Origin: JBCCCJ01 sp039029315
GTDB lineage: Bacteria > Bacteroidota > Bacteroidia > J057
Assembly (NCBI GenBank): GCA_039029315.1
Contig: JBCCGK010000133.1
Coordinates: 1-27,640, forward strand
Direction: 5' to 3'
Length of the DNA stretch: 27,640 bases
The position numbers were made by a program, and so were the translations under genes. The notes beneath the pieces are model-generated. The model saw only the letters and a list, made by a program, of their open reading frames with translations. It had not been told where the DNA came from and did not search any database. Positions 15,151-23,483 of the stretch are shown here, in pieces. Position 1 is the stretch's first letter. Each line of letters starts with the position of its first letter.

Positions 15151-16389
15151 CTAGCTGCGAACGTCTTCTGGTAAACACAAAAAATATTTGACAACTGGCT
15201 CAGCCAAGGCGTGAATATTCTTGAGATCCGTGGCAGAAGCCAGGTCTTTCAGGCTTCCATCCTTAAACCAAATCATGATTGGCTCCTTGCTGTTTTCGAA
15301 ATAAGGTTGATTGGCAACCGTGCCATCAAATACATAATACCTCGCTTCCTCCTCACTCATCGAAGCCCGCTTCATGTATTGCTGCCTCAAGTCTGCCACA
15401 TAATTCGGGTCGAAGGGTTCTGTCTGAAAGAGGACCTTGAGCAGACGTCTGCTCATAAGGCGATGGCACAAATCTGCCAGGACACGGTCGGAAGATGCCT
15501 GCCAGCGTTTGACAGCAAATTCTATGTCATTGTCGTCCAGACTGATGAAGCGTTCCAGCACTTCCTGATTGAGGTCTTTGGGATTGATCTTTGTCTGAAA
15601 AAAATACGCCAGATTTGGAGAAAGCGGAAGTTGCTCACCTGCGAGTACCAATTCTCGTGCCCTTCCCAGAACATTGACAAGCGTCTTCTCAGCAGACATG
15701 GCTGCCTTGTGCAGATAGACTTGCCAATACATCAGACGTCGTGCCAGAATGAATTTTTCGAGAGAATAAATGCCTTTGTTTTCACAAACAAGTTGGTCCT
15801 TATACACATTCAAGATCTTGATGATCCGATCACTGCCAACAATTCCCTCAACGACGCCAGTAAAAAAACTGTCCCTCATCAAGTAATCCATCCGATCCAT
15901 GTCCAATTGGCTGGAGACCAATTGATGCAAGAAGGTTCTTTTATATTTGCCCTCAAAAATGTCGATGGCCAGAGAGAGTTTGCCCTTAAATTGTCGATTG
16001 AGGTAATGCATAAGGGCCAGGCTCATGTCTTCATGATGAAGGCCCTGAATCAAGGTGTGCTCCAGAGCATGCGAAAAAGGCCCATGACCAATGTCATGCA
16101 TCAGAATGGCAATCATGGCGGCTCGATACTCTTTTTTGGAGATCTCAATCTTTTTTCGTCTAAGGACGTCAAGTGCCTGCCGCATCAGGTGCATGGCCCC
16201 CAGGGCATGGTTGAATCGGGTATGGACAGCGCCGGGATACACAAGGGAACTCATGCCCAATTGCTTGATTCTTCGCAGACGCTGAAATGCAGGCGAGTCA
16301 ATCAGATTCAATAGCGTCCCTCTAGGCAATTCAATGAACCCATGAACTGGATCATTGACGATTTTGGATGGCTTAACACTTTGGCTCAT
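15151..16389 (-). CDS. HD-domain phosphohydrolase, dNTPase/SAMHD1-like (YwfO group)
   Basis: The 412-residue protein opens with KIVNDPVHGFIELP (residues 9-22), followed by FQRLRRIKQLGMSSLVYPGAVHTRFNHALG. This is the typical N-terminus of the SAMHD1/YwfO-type HD hydrolases. The metal-binding set is complete: H61 (FNHALG), H98-D99 (ILMHDIGHGPFSHALE) and D163 (SSQLDMDRMDYLMRD). The family removes triphosphate or phosphate from (deoxy)nucleotides in the cytoplasm; the exact substrate cannot be read here. The second half is helical, as in relatives. I used the ATG at 16389 because it begins directly before the conserved region; a start at 16428 would add 13 residues. The gene is transcribed away from porX with about 170 nt between the starts, so both may be affected by the same regulatory DNA. 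Confidence 0.88.
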   Translation of the reverse strand: MSQSVKPSKIVNDPVHGFIELPRGTLLNLIDSPAFQRLRRIKQLGMSSLVYPGAVHTRFNHALGAMHLMRQALDVLRRKKIEISKKEYRAAMIAILMHDIGHGPFSHALEHTLIQGLHHEDMSLALMHYLNRQFKGKLSLAIDIFEGKYKRTFLHQLVSSQLDMDRMDYLMRDSFFTGVVEGIVGSDRIIKILNVYKDQLVCENKGIYSLEKFILARRLMYWQVYLHKAAMSAEKTLVNVLGRARELVLAGEQLPLSPNLAYFFQTKINPKDLNQEVLERFISLDDNDIEFAVKRWQASSDRVLADLCHRLMSRRLLKVLFQTEPFDPNYVADLRQQYMKRASMSEEEARYYVFDGTVANQPYFENSKEPIMIWFKDGSLKDLASATDLKNIHALAEPVVKYFLCLPEDVRS

Positions 16390-16492
16390 GATGGGACAAA
16401 TTACAGAATTCCAGACTGGAATGTTCATAAACCTGTTCGATTCTTATCTTTCCAAAACAGATTCCGGGAATTCCTCTCATGATCGAACGAAA

Positions 16493-16528
16493 TTGTTGCG
16501 ACTTCGTCTTAGTAATTGTATACCTTTG
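16493..16528 (+). promoter_or_regulatory. Probable porX promoter
   Basis: TACCTTTG at 16521-16528 matches the TAnnTTTG -7 consensus exactly, and TTG at 16496-16498 (in TTGTTG, 16493-16498) provides the -33 element at 22 nt. Transcription should start near 16533-16535, giving a leader of about 25 nt before the ATG at 16559. This is the best promoter match in the window. Confidence 0.6.
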
Positions 16529-16558
16529 TAGATCAGCAAAAAGTTAAGCACTGTTTAT

Positions 16559-18130
16559 ATGTCAAATGGAAAAATCCTCTGGGTAGATGATGAGATTGAT
16601 TTGCTCAAAGCCCACATCCGCTTTCTCAAACAAAAAAACTTTGATGTTTCCTCGGTCAGTAATGGAATTGATGCGCTCGAAATGATCAAGGGAGAAAGCT
16701 TCGATGTCGTGTTTCTGGATGAGCAAATGCCTGGTATGGATGGACTTACCGTCTTGGGAGAGATTCAACAGATCAACCCCAATACACCCGTGGTCATGAT
16801 TACCAAGTCAGAGGAAGAACACATCATGGAAGATGCGCTTGGGGCACAGATTACTGATTATTTGATCAAACCTGTCAAACCAACACAGATTCTTTTGACA
16901 CTCAAAAAGGTGCTGGACAACAAAAAATTGATCACGGCAAAAGTCAATTCGGGCTATCAGCAAGACTTCCGAAACATTGCCATGCAGTTTTTTGAGGACA
17001 ATGACTATCCTGAATGGATAGAAATTTATAAAAAACTGACATACTGGGAAGGAAAGATGGCGGAGAATGATGATAAGAGCATGGAAGAGGTGTTGCTCAA
17101 TCAGCTAAGCGAAGCCAATACCAATTTTGGTCGATTCGTGTCCCGGGAATATTTGGATTGGTTGCACACCAAAGATACCGACCGCCGACCCGTATTGTCG
17201 CCAGATTTGATTCCCCAAAAAGCTTTTCCTCATTTGGATGATGGGTACGAAAGCGTCTTCTTCATTCTGGTTGATTGTTTGAGATATGATCAGTGGAAAG
17301 CATTCGAACCCTTGATTTCGGATTTGTTCTACATTGAGAAGGAAGAAGCCTACTATGGCATTTTGCCAACTGCTACGCAGTATTCGCGGAATTCGATTTT
17401 TTCAGGGATGATGCCATCCGAGATTGCTCGAAAATTCCCCAGACACTGGTTAAATGATGATGAGGAGGGGGGGAAAAATCAACATGAGGGATTCTTTCTC
17501 GAAGAATTGATCAAACGCCATCGCCTGAACCTTCGGCATAGCTATCACAAAATCATCACCCCGGAAGATGGCAAATCACTTGCTGATAACATCCTGAACC
17601 TGATGCAAAATGACTTCAATGTCATTGTGTACAACTTTATTGACTTATTGTCTCATTCCCGAACAGAAATGAACATCATTCGGGAATTGGCGCCCAATGA
17701 AGCGGCATACAGATCCTTGTCTAAGTCCTGGTTGGAGTTTTCTCCTCTACTGCGGGCGTTGAGAACCCTCAGTCAGCGCAATGTCAAGATCATTCTCACC
17801 ACTGATCATGGCACAATTCGAGTCAAACGACCTTCCAAAATCATCGGGGACCGCAAGACGACAACCAACCTTCGCTACAAACAAGGCAGAAACCTGAATT
17901 ATGATGAGCGGGCCAAGCATGTCTTCACAGTTCGTCGACCGGAGGATGCCTTCCTGCCCAAATCCAATGTTAGTTCGACCTATGTGTTTGCGATGGAGGA
18001 TTATTTCTTCGCCTATCCCAACAATTATAACCACTATGTCAAGTACTACAAGGATACATTCCAACATGGTGGGATCAGTTTGGAGGAAATGATTATTCCG
18101 ATTGTAGAGCTGAGTCCGAAAGGTCGCTAA
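16559..18130 (+). CDS. porX: PorX response regulator with PglZ domain (T9SS regulator)
   Basis: The 523-residue protein is a CheY-like receiver (residues 4-122) joined by a helical linker (about 130-205) to a PglZ domain of the alkaline-phosphatase superfamily (about 230-520). The receiver keeps D10/D11, the phosphorylation site D54 (FLDEQMPGMDG), T82 and K104. The PglZ part shows the zinc and catalytic residues expected of the superfamily: D239 (ILVDCLRYD), T272 (LPTATQYSR), D362 and H366 (NFIDLLSHSR), D416-H417 (TTDHG) and H503 (FQHGG). Architecture and length match PorX, which together with the kinase PorY and sigma factor SigP controls T9SS genes in Porphyromonas and Flavobacterium; PorX PglZ has been shown to hydrolyse cyclic and linear oligonucleotides. 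porY is not in this window. The gene has its own promoter and overlaps the convergent epimerase gene by 38 bp at its 3' end. A T9SS cargo protease lies just beyond. Confidence 0.95.
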   Translation: MSNGKILWVDDEIDLLKAHIRFLKQKNFDVSSVSNGIDALEMIKGESFDVVFLDEQMPGMDGLTVLGEIQQINPNTPVVMITKSEEEHIMEDALGAQITDYLIKPVKPTQILLTLKKVLDNKKLITAKVNSGYQQDFRNIAMQFFEDNDYPEWIEIYKKLTYWEGKMAENDDKSMEEVLLNQLSEANTNFGRFVSREYLDWLHTKDTDRRPVLSPDLIPQKAFPHLDDGYESVFFILVDCLRYDQWKAFEPLISDLFYIEKEEAYYGILPTATQYSRNSIFSGMMPSEIARKFPRHWLNDDEEGGKNQHEGFFLEELIKRHRLNLRHSYHKIITPEDGKSLADNILNLMQNDFNVIVYNFIDLLSHSRTEMNIIRELAPNEAAYRSLSKSWLEFSPLLRALRTLSQRNVKIILTTDHGTIRVKRPSKIIGDRKTTTNLRYKQGRNLNYDERAKHVFTVRRPEDAFLPKSNVSSTYVFAMEDYFFAYPNNYNHYVKYYKDTFQHGGISLEEMIIPIVELSPKGR

Positions 18131-19292
18131 GCAATTGCCAACAATACCATTGCATACGCGGCAAGTGAAATGGACCCTTCCATTGATTGCCTTTCAGTTC
18201 TGTCGACAGTCGGCCGTCTCGATGCAAATAGCCAAACCATTCTCCATATTCATGATCTGGAAAATGACGATAGGCCCAATTGTGTGCCAACTGATGCTTT
18301 TGAGCATAAGCTGAATCTCCTGTCAACCACCAGGCCAGCAGGGTTGCAATGATGGCTTCATTTTGAGGCCACCAGAATTTCATGTCGTGCCAGTATTCGG
18401 TGGGCGGAAGATGCTTCACATCCCGATAGTAGATGATTCCACCATGTTCCTGATCCCATCCCCATTCCCACGACCAATCCAGCATGCTCAGGCCCAATTG
18501 GATCAATTCTGGATCTCTGGTTCGAATCTTCGCCTCATGTAGGACAAACCAGGCTGCTTCAAGCGCATGACCAGGATTGAGTAGGCGTCCCTCAAAGGTA
18601 TTCTGGAATTCTCCTGTTGGTCCGACTGTTTCCATTACTGCCTTGAAGTCAGGATGCAGAAAATCCTGTCGGATCTCAGCAATACATTGATCAATGATTT
18701 CCTGACAGAGAGAATCATCACTTACTTCTCTTAGATTCTGGGCAGTATTCAACAGAATCATTGGGATCGCCAATGATTTGGACACACGGCCAGCAGGATT
18801 GATTTTGGGGGTAAGGCTGCCGGGAGTGTGTAGGTAAAAGAGCAATTTCCTGAACAGGTCTTCTGCTTTTTTCCGCCATATGGCTTCATTGGTTGCCTTT
18901 GCCATCGAAGTATAAGCCAGGAGCATGAAACATTCCGAAAAAATGTACCTGCGCTTTCTGAGTGGCTTCCCTTCGCGGGTCACACTAAAGAACATGCGCC
19001 CGTCTTGATCAAAGCCATATTTCTCCAGGAACTCGATCCCATGTCGAGCCAGGGCCAACCAATGCGGCCGTTGCTCCACTGTGGCATAAACTGTAGCCAA
19101 CAACCAGCAAAATCTGCCATGAATCCAGATGGATTTGTCCGTGCTGAGCCAACTTCCATCCTTATTCAGATTGAATACAAATCCACCAGACTCCCAGTCC
19201 ACAGCATGTGTGATCCAGAAGGGCAATGTATTTTCCAACAAATCATCAAGATATGAGTTGGCAAGGCTGTGTAAATTGTCAGAAGAATACAT
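18093..19292 (-). CDS. N-acylglucosamine 2-epimerase (AGE/RnBP) family protein
   Basis: The 399-residue protein has the length and Trp-rich (alpha/alpha)6-barrel sequence of the AGE superfamily. Markers are the opening WESGGFVFNLNKDGS (about 33-47), SIWIHGRFCWLLATVY (about 54-69) with the conserved Arg60, FSECFMLLAYTSMAK, LLNPGHALEAAWFVLHEA with H242, WGWDQEHGGIIYYRD (about 277-291), KFWWPQNEAIIATLLAW and the C-terminal H376. H242 and H376 correspond to the catalytic histidines of the family. Members interconvert N-acylglucosamine and N-acylmannosamine, or epimerise cellobiose or mannose; I cannot tell which. No signal peptide is present, so it acts in the cytoplasm. The ATG at 19292 is preferred over one at 19394, which would run into the divergent protease gene. 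Its last 12 codons overlap the last 12 codons of porX. Confidence 0.88.
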   Translation of the reverse strand: MYSSDNLHSLANSYLDDLLENTLPFWITHAVDWESGGFVFNLNKDGSWLSTDKSIWIHGRFCWLLATVYATVEQRPHWLALARHGIEFLEKYGFDQDGRMFFSVTREGKPLRKRRYIFSECFMLLAYTSMAKATNEAIWRKKAEDLFRKLLFYLHTPGSLTPKINPAGRVSKSLAIPMILLNTAQNLREVSDDSLCQEIIDQCIAEIRQDFLHPDFKAVMETVGPTGEFQNTFEGRLLNPGHALEAAWFVLHEAKIRTRDPELIQLGLSMLDWSWEWGWDQEHGGIIYYRDVKHLPPTEYWHDMKFWWPQNEAIIATLLAWWLTGDSAYAQKHQLAHNWAYRHFPDHEYGEWFGYLHRDGRLSTELKGNQWKGPFHLPRMQWYCWQLLSDLSDSALQSE

Positions 19293-19356
19293 GAATTTCA
19301 ATTTCGATTTGCTCCACAAAATATTAATTCCGACTTTCATAGCAAACCCTTGCACC

Positions 19357-21648
19357 ATGAAAAAAATGTGTTTGGTTTGGGGACTTGTATTCATCGGCTT
19401 CCCATACGTTTTATTCGGGCAGTATGTGCCGCAACCAACGGCTACTTTGCCCCAAAATGAGCCAATTCAGAAACTTGTAGATCGAGTCTCTCCTTATGGT
19501 TGGTTGTATTTCAGAGAAAGCCTCTCTGTCCCTGACACACAGTTTTTTTCTATTTACGGTCAGTTTTTTGGTCTGGGACAAGATGATGACATGCGATTGT
19601 ATCAGCGTGATACTGACCAGCAAGGACGGACCATTGCGCGTTTTCGGCAGTATTATAAAGGCATTGAGGTAGAAGGGGGAGAATATGCCTTGCACAGCGA
19701 ATCAAACCTTTTGAAGATCGGACATGGGAAAATCATTGAGCAACTCGATCTGAATACCCAGCCTGAAACAGAGGAATTGTACGCACTTCGAAGAGCTCTG
19801 GATGACTTGAAAGTAAAAACCTATGCCTGGCAAGATCCTTCCTGGGAGGAATCCATTCAGGAAGAATTGGCAGATTCTTCTGCACGATATTTTCCCAAAG
19901 GGGAATTGAGACTGATGTTGCTGTCAGGGGATCAATTGATTCAATCCAGATATCGGTTGGTCTGGCATTTTAACATTCGCACACTGGACCCGGATGACTT
20001 TCTGAGTGTCTATATCGATACCAAAACATCAAAAATCCTTAAAGTATCTTCTTTGCGGCGAACCTGTTCACAACAATCTGGAACAGCCAAAACCCTCTAC
20101 AACAATTACCAAAGTCTCGACATGACAAAACGCGCATGGCCGAGGAATGATTATGTGTTGAATGACTGTCGGAAGATCGAAACCAAATTCCATGAAAGGA
20201 ATAGTTTTGGGGAGACCCGAGGGTGGAAATGGGTGGACAAGATAACCCATACAGATAATGATTGGGATGAAACCCACATTCAGGCAACTTCTGCACACTG
20301 GGCTGCTCAAAAAGCCTGGGACTATTTTTATGAAACATTTGACTTGGAAGGGCCTGATGGAGAGGGGAAAGGAACGAGAATTTGGGTCGATTGGTCTGAT
20401 GCCAATGGAGAGGAAATAGGAGATGCCATGTTTGAGCCCTCTTCCAAGAGTAATTATCTCTATGTCGGGAGCAAAAATCAGAGAAGTCTGGCAACTCTTG
20501 ACATCATAGGGCATGAATATAGCCATGGAGTCGTCGCTGGAAGCGCCGGGCTGGTCTATGAACGGGAATCAGGTGCTCTCGATGAGTCTTTTGCGGATAT
20601 ATTTGGCGTTTTGATTGAGGCCTATACCCAAGAGGAAAGTTCTCCCTCAGACTGGTTGATTGGAGAGGACGTGGAAGCTGTCCGTTCGATAGCGAATCCT
20701 TCTGCATATGATCAACCCATGTTCTATGGAGAAGAAGACCCTTTTTGGTTTGATGCTTCTACTCAGGGATGCGAAACCCCATCGATGGATCTTCCCCCCC
20801 TGGGCAATGATTTCTGTGGTGTCCACACAAATGGAGGCGTCCAGAATTATTGGTTTTATCTGTTGAGTAATGGAGGATTGGTGAGAGATCAACAAGTATA
20901 TGGAATTGGTCTGGACAAGGCAGCTCAGGTGGTCTATTTCAATTTGAAACGTTATATGCAGGCCTATTCCAATTATCAGGATGCACGCCTGGGGAGTATA
21001 CAAGCTGCAACAGATCTCTTTGGAGAATGTTCCAATGAGGTTGCTCAAGTCAAAAATGCCTGGGCAGCCGTTGGAGTAGGGGAGCCCAACCAACAATTGT
21101 GTTTGGAGATTGAAGGGCCACCATACATCTGCAAAGAGGAACTCCACCTGTGGTATACCTACAAGGTAAATGCAGTAGAAGGTACCCTGATCGAATGGCA
21201 AAACCTGCCAGATACCTGGTTATATGAAATCTCAGGTTATGACGGAGGAACCTTGACTTTTAAGGGAATTTTCGATCCCGGAGAATCCTACGACTTGCAA
21301 CTCGTTGGACACAATGACGAGGCCTATCAGCAACAATCCCTCAGAATTCGGTTTGGGGCTGAGTGCAAAGCTGAAGAGGACACGATCTGGAAAACCAATC
21401 CTGATTCTTTGACCGATTGGGCTTTTGTGCCGGTTGAAGGAGGAGAACGAATGTCTGTAACCCTCCCGGAAGGCATGATTCCTGCAACTGTAGGATTGTA
21501 TGACATACAGGGAAGGCGGCAGCAGCAATTGTTTGTGCAGGAACGCTACTTCTCTCTGGAATTGGAAGGCGTGGCAGACGGCATGTATTTCCTCCGAATC
21601 GAAGGAAACAAAGGCCTAATCCACAAAATTTTCCGCTTGATTCGATGA
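19357..21648 (+). CDS. T9SS-exported M4 (thermolysin-like) metallopeptidase
   Basis: The 763-residue precursor has a signal peptide (about residues 1-22, ending VLFGQ), an FTP/PepSY propeptide (about 70-230, with RFRQYYKGIEVEGGEYALHS) and a thermolysin catalytic domain (about 240-575). The zinc site is complete: H386-E-Y-S-H390, with E410 exactly 20 residues later (GALDESFADIFG) as third ligand. H490 (CGVHTNGG) corresponds to the proton-stabilising His231 of thermolysin. A PKD-like region follows, and the last ~70 residues form a type A T9SS sorting domain (ATVGLYDIQGRRQQQLFV, then DGMYFLRIEGNKGLIHKI). It should be exported by Sec, cross the outer membrane by T9SS and act as a secreted or surface protease. 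An earlier in-frame start (19129) lies within the epimerase gene and was rejected. The epimerase starts 64 nt away in the opposite direction; the stop codon abuts that of tig. Confidence 0.94.
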   Translation: MKKMCLVWGLVFIGFPYVLFGQYVPQPTATLPQNEPIQKLVDRVSPYGWLYFRESLSVPDTQFFSIYGQFFGLGQDDDMRLYQRDTDQQGRTIARFRQYYKGIEVEGGEYALHSESNLLKIGHGKIIEQLDLNTQPETEELYALRRALDDLKVKTYAWQDPSWEESIQEELADSSARYFPKGELRLMLLSGDQLIQSRYRLVWHFNIRTLDPDDFLSVYIDTKTSKILKVSSLRRTCSQQSGTAKTLYNNYQSLDMTKRAWPRNDYVLNDCRKIETKFHERNSFGETRGWKWVDKITHTDNDWDETHIQATSAHWAAQKAWDYFYETFDLEGPDGEGKGTRIWVDWSDANGEEIGDAMFEPSSKSNYLYVGSKNQRSLATLDIIGHEYSHGVVAGSAGLVYERESGALDESFADIFGVLIEAYTQEESSPSDWLIGEDVEAVRSIANPSAYDQPMFYGEEDPFWFDASTQGCETPSMDLPPLGNDFCGVHTNGGVQNYWFYLLSNGGLVRDQQVYGIGLDKAAQVVYFNLKRYMQAYSNYQDARLGSIQAATDLFGECSNEVAQVKNAWAAVGVGEPNQQLCLEIEGPPYICKEELHLWYTYKVNAVEGTLIEWQNLPDTWLYEISGYDGGTLTFKGIFDPGESYDLQLVGHNDEAYQQQSLRIRFGAECKAEEDTIWKTNPDSLTDWAFVPVEGGERMSVTLPEGMIPATVGLYDIQGRRQQQLFVQERYFSLELEGVADGMYFLRIEGNKGLIHKIFRLIR

Positions 21649-23187
21649 TCAGGAATCTGAAGATTCCTCTTGTTCGGCCGTTTCACTTACAGTTTCTGGA
21701 TTGGAAGCCTCAGCCTCCTCAGCCTGTTTGGCCAATTCCTCTTCTTTTTCTTTTTGTTTGCGTTCCTCTTCCTCGCGTTCTGCCTCTACCATTTTGAAAA
21801 ATTCAGTGGCAGTGATGGCTTCTCGGGCCGGGTCTGCTTGTTCTTCAATATGGGGGAAGATCTTGCCTGTGCTGATTCTGCTGTAGTGTTGATTCACAAT
21901 TTCCTTGTTTTGGAGCATGCGCATCAGGTATTCGGATTCCTGCTGTTGTGAGACAGATTGGCCACTGTAGGCGAGACTTTGTTGCACAAATCCGCGAATG
22001 CTCTCTGTAACTTCTTCTGGTGTTACATTCAACTCTTCATTGGCTTTCTGAAGTTTCTCTATGATCAATGACCAGACGAGAGAGCGTTTAAAATCTGGAA
22101 ACTCTTCTTCGACTTGCTCAGGGGACTTCCCCTGATTGATTGCTCCCATCCACTTTTTGAGAAACTCGTCAGGAAACGCCAGATCTTGATAGTGATCTAG
22201 AAGAGCGGTATACATATCGTTGCTGAATCGTTGGGATTCCAGTTCTTTCATTTCCCCTTTATGTGCCTCTCCTAATTTTTCTTTGAAGGAGGCTTCATCC
22301 CAGGCTTCTTCTTCCTTCCCTTCTTCTTTTTCCCATCCAAAATTCTGACCCACCTTATCGAAGAATTCTTCATTCATCTCAGCTTTGGTGGTTCGATTGA
22401 TCCGCTTGATCTCAAACCGAAGTGATTTGCCGACGATTTCTTCCAGATCTTCTTTATCGATGAAGGTAAGATTGGCAATCTCTTCATTGGTCTCGGCAAT
22501 CGCAAACACATCAAAATCAACAACCTCATCCACATTTTTTCCGATCATCTCATCGAATAGCGAATCTTTGCCAATGCGCTCCGGGTTCAAAGAGATCATT
22601 TGGCTAAATCCTTCCTCTTCCCCTTCTTCTCCCTCTCCTTCTTCCTTGTCCTCGGCTCCTGCTTCAAATAACTTCCCAAACAACATATCTCCTCTTTCAA
22701 CCGTCTCTGGTTGCTCTACCTCAGAAAAACGATCTTGCAATTTCTCAATCTCCTCTTGTAAGTAGGCATCATCTACTTCAATGTCATATTTGGTGGGAAT
22801 TCCATCGAATTTGAAATCCAGCTCAAATTCAGGCGCAATCCCCAATTCGAACTTGAAATCCAATTCTTTCTCGCAATTGATATCAAAATCCTCTTCAGTC
22901 TTTGTCTCTAAAGGAAGTGGATCTCCCAATACATTGATCTTCTCCTCTGAAAAGTAGGTGTTGAGATTGTCGTTCACCACTTTTTGTACCTCTTCTATGA
23001 CAAGGCCAATCCCGGCCATCTTCCGAACCATGCCAATAGGAACCTTGCCTGGTCGAAAACCAGGAATCTTCAGATCCTTTGCATACTTTTTCAATTCGTT
23101 GCGAACCTGTACTTTATAATCTTTGGGTTCTACATTAACCGTGACTTCAGCAGTCAGATCTCCAGTCTTTTCCAGATTGATATTCAA
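21649..23187 (-). CDS. tig: Trigger factor (ribosome-associated chaperone)
   Basis: The 512-residue protein has the N-terminal ribosome-docking domain with the signature GFRPGKVP (residues 43-50; GFRKGKVP in E. coli), a PPIase-like middle (about 155-250) and the helical C-terminal chaperone region. It binds L23 near the exit tunnel and shields nascent chains. Two features are unusual: an acidic insertion at 176-193 within the PPIase-like part, and a tail after about residue 455 made mostly of Glu, Lys, Gln and Ser. These make it longer than the ~430-450 residues usual for the family. No in-frame ATG precedes the conserved start; the N-terminus MNINLEKTGD begins at a TTG codon, and the next ATG falls inside the docking signature. 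A terminator-like hairpin lies 34 nt upstream. The stop codon abuts that of the convergent protease. Confidence 0.93.
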   Translation of the reverse strand: MNINLEKTGDLTAEVTVNVEPKDYKVQVRNELKKYAKDLKIPGFRPGKVPIGMVRKMAGIGLVIEEVQKVVNDNLNTYFSEEKINVLGDPLPLETKTEEDFDINCEKELDFKFELGIAPEFELDFKFDGIPTKYDIEVDDAYLQEEIEKLQDRFSEVEQPETVERGDMLFGKLFEAGAEDKEEGEGEEGEEEGFSQMISLNPERIGKDSLFDEMIGKNVDEVVDFDVFAIAETNEEIANLTFIDKEDLEEIVGKSLRFEIKRINRTTKAEMNEEFFDKVGQNFGWEKEEGKEEEAWDEASFKEKLGEAHKGEMKELESQRFSNDMYTALLDHYQDLAFPDEFLKKWMGAINQGKSPEQVEEEFPDFKRSLVWSLIIEKLQKANEELNVTPEEVTESIRGFVQQSLAYSGQSVSQQQESEYLMRMLQNKEIVNQHYSRISTGKIFPHIEEQADPAREAITATEFFKMVEAEREEEERKQKEKEEELAKQAEEAEASNPETVSETAEQEESSDS

Positions 23188-23220
23188 TGTACCGATGTTT
23201 TGGTGTTGATCACAGGAGAG

Positions 23221-23256
23221 AATAAAACGGTGCTGCCTCTAAGAAGAGCAGCACCG
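23221..23256 (-). terminator. Intrinsic terminator between tRNA-Leu and tig
   Basis: On the minus strand CGGTGCTGC and GCAGCACCG form a 9-bp GC-rich stem around an 11-nt loop, followed immediately by TTTTATT. It is well placed to end the tRNA-Leu transcript. Because the tig start codon lies only 34 nt beyond the T tract, it could also act as an attenuator of tig. Confidence 0.7.
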
Positions 23257-23294
23257 ACACATAAGTATGTCTTTTTGAGCGGATAACACTCAGT

Positions 23295-23375
23295 GCGGAT
23301 GGAGGGACTCGAACCCACACGCCTTGCGGCACTAGATCCTAAATCTAGCGCGTCTACCAATTTCGCCACATCCGC
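23295..23375 (-). tRNA. trnL: tRNA-Leu (anticodon UAG)
   Basis: The minus strand folds into a class II tRNA of 81 nt. The acceptor stem GCGGATG/CATCCGC is a perfect 7 bp, the D arm is GCG...CGC with AAATTGGTAGA as loop, and the anticodon stem CTAGA/TCTAG closes the loop TTTAGGA, which places TAG at positions 34-36. The long variable arm GCC-GCAA-GGC and T loop TTCGAGT are also present. The anticodon reads CUA/CUN leucine codons. CCA is not encoded (ACT follows). In the T stem GTGGG faces CCCTC, so the second pair is a U-U mismatch where a standard pair is expected. Confidence 0.93.
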
Positions 23376-23413
23376 AGAATTCAGAGAACGATTCTCAATT
23401 TTGATTCAGCGCA

Positions 23414-23445
23414 CAAATTTAGGAGGATTTTTAGAGAAACGAAAA
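23414..23445 (-). promoter_or_regulatory. Probable promoter of tRNA-Leu
   Basis: Read on the minus strand, TAAATTTG (23421 to 23414) matches TAnnTTTG exactly, and TTTTC (23445 to 23441) lies 19 nt upstream as a -33-like element. Transcription would start near 23407, about 32 nt before the mature tRNA. The site sits in the divergent region shared with the rel gene. Confidence 0.5.
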
Positions 23446-23483
23446 TAATTGCGAAATTTAGCCACACATGATGGGAAATACCT

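Noticed and set aside
14873..15174. Two overlapping plus-strand frames between the second kinase and the HD gene
   Set aside because: No family signature, no start context, and the longer one overlaps the HD gene's 3' end.
15211..16314. Long (367-codon) plus-strand open frame opposite the HD gene
   Set aside because: The minus-strand HD protein has all catalytic motifs; the plus-strand frame is a shadow with no recognisable domain.
23276..23292. TGAGCGGATAACACTCA resembles the E. coli lac operator
   Set aside because: The likeness is limited to GAGCGGATAAC, it sits just past the tRNA 3' end, and no lac-type gene is near; it is most likely coincidence.
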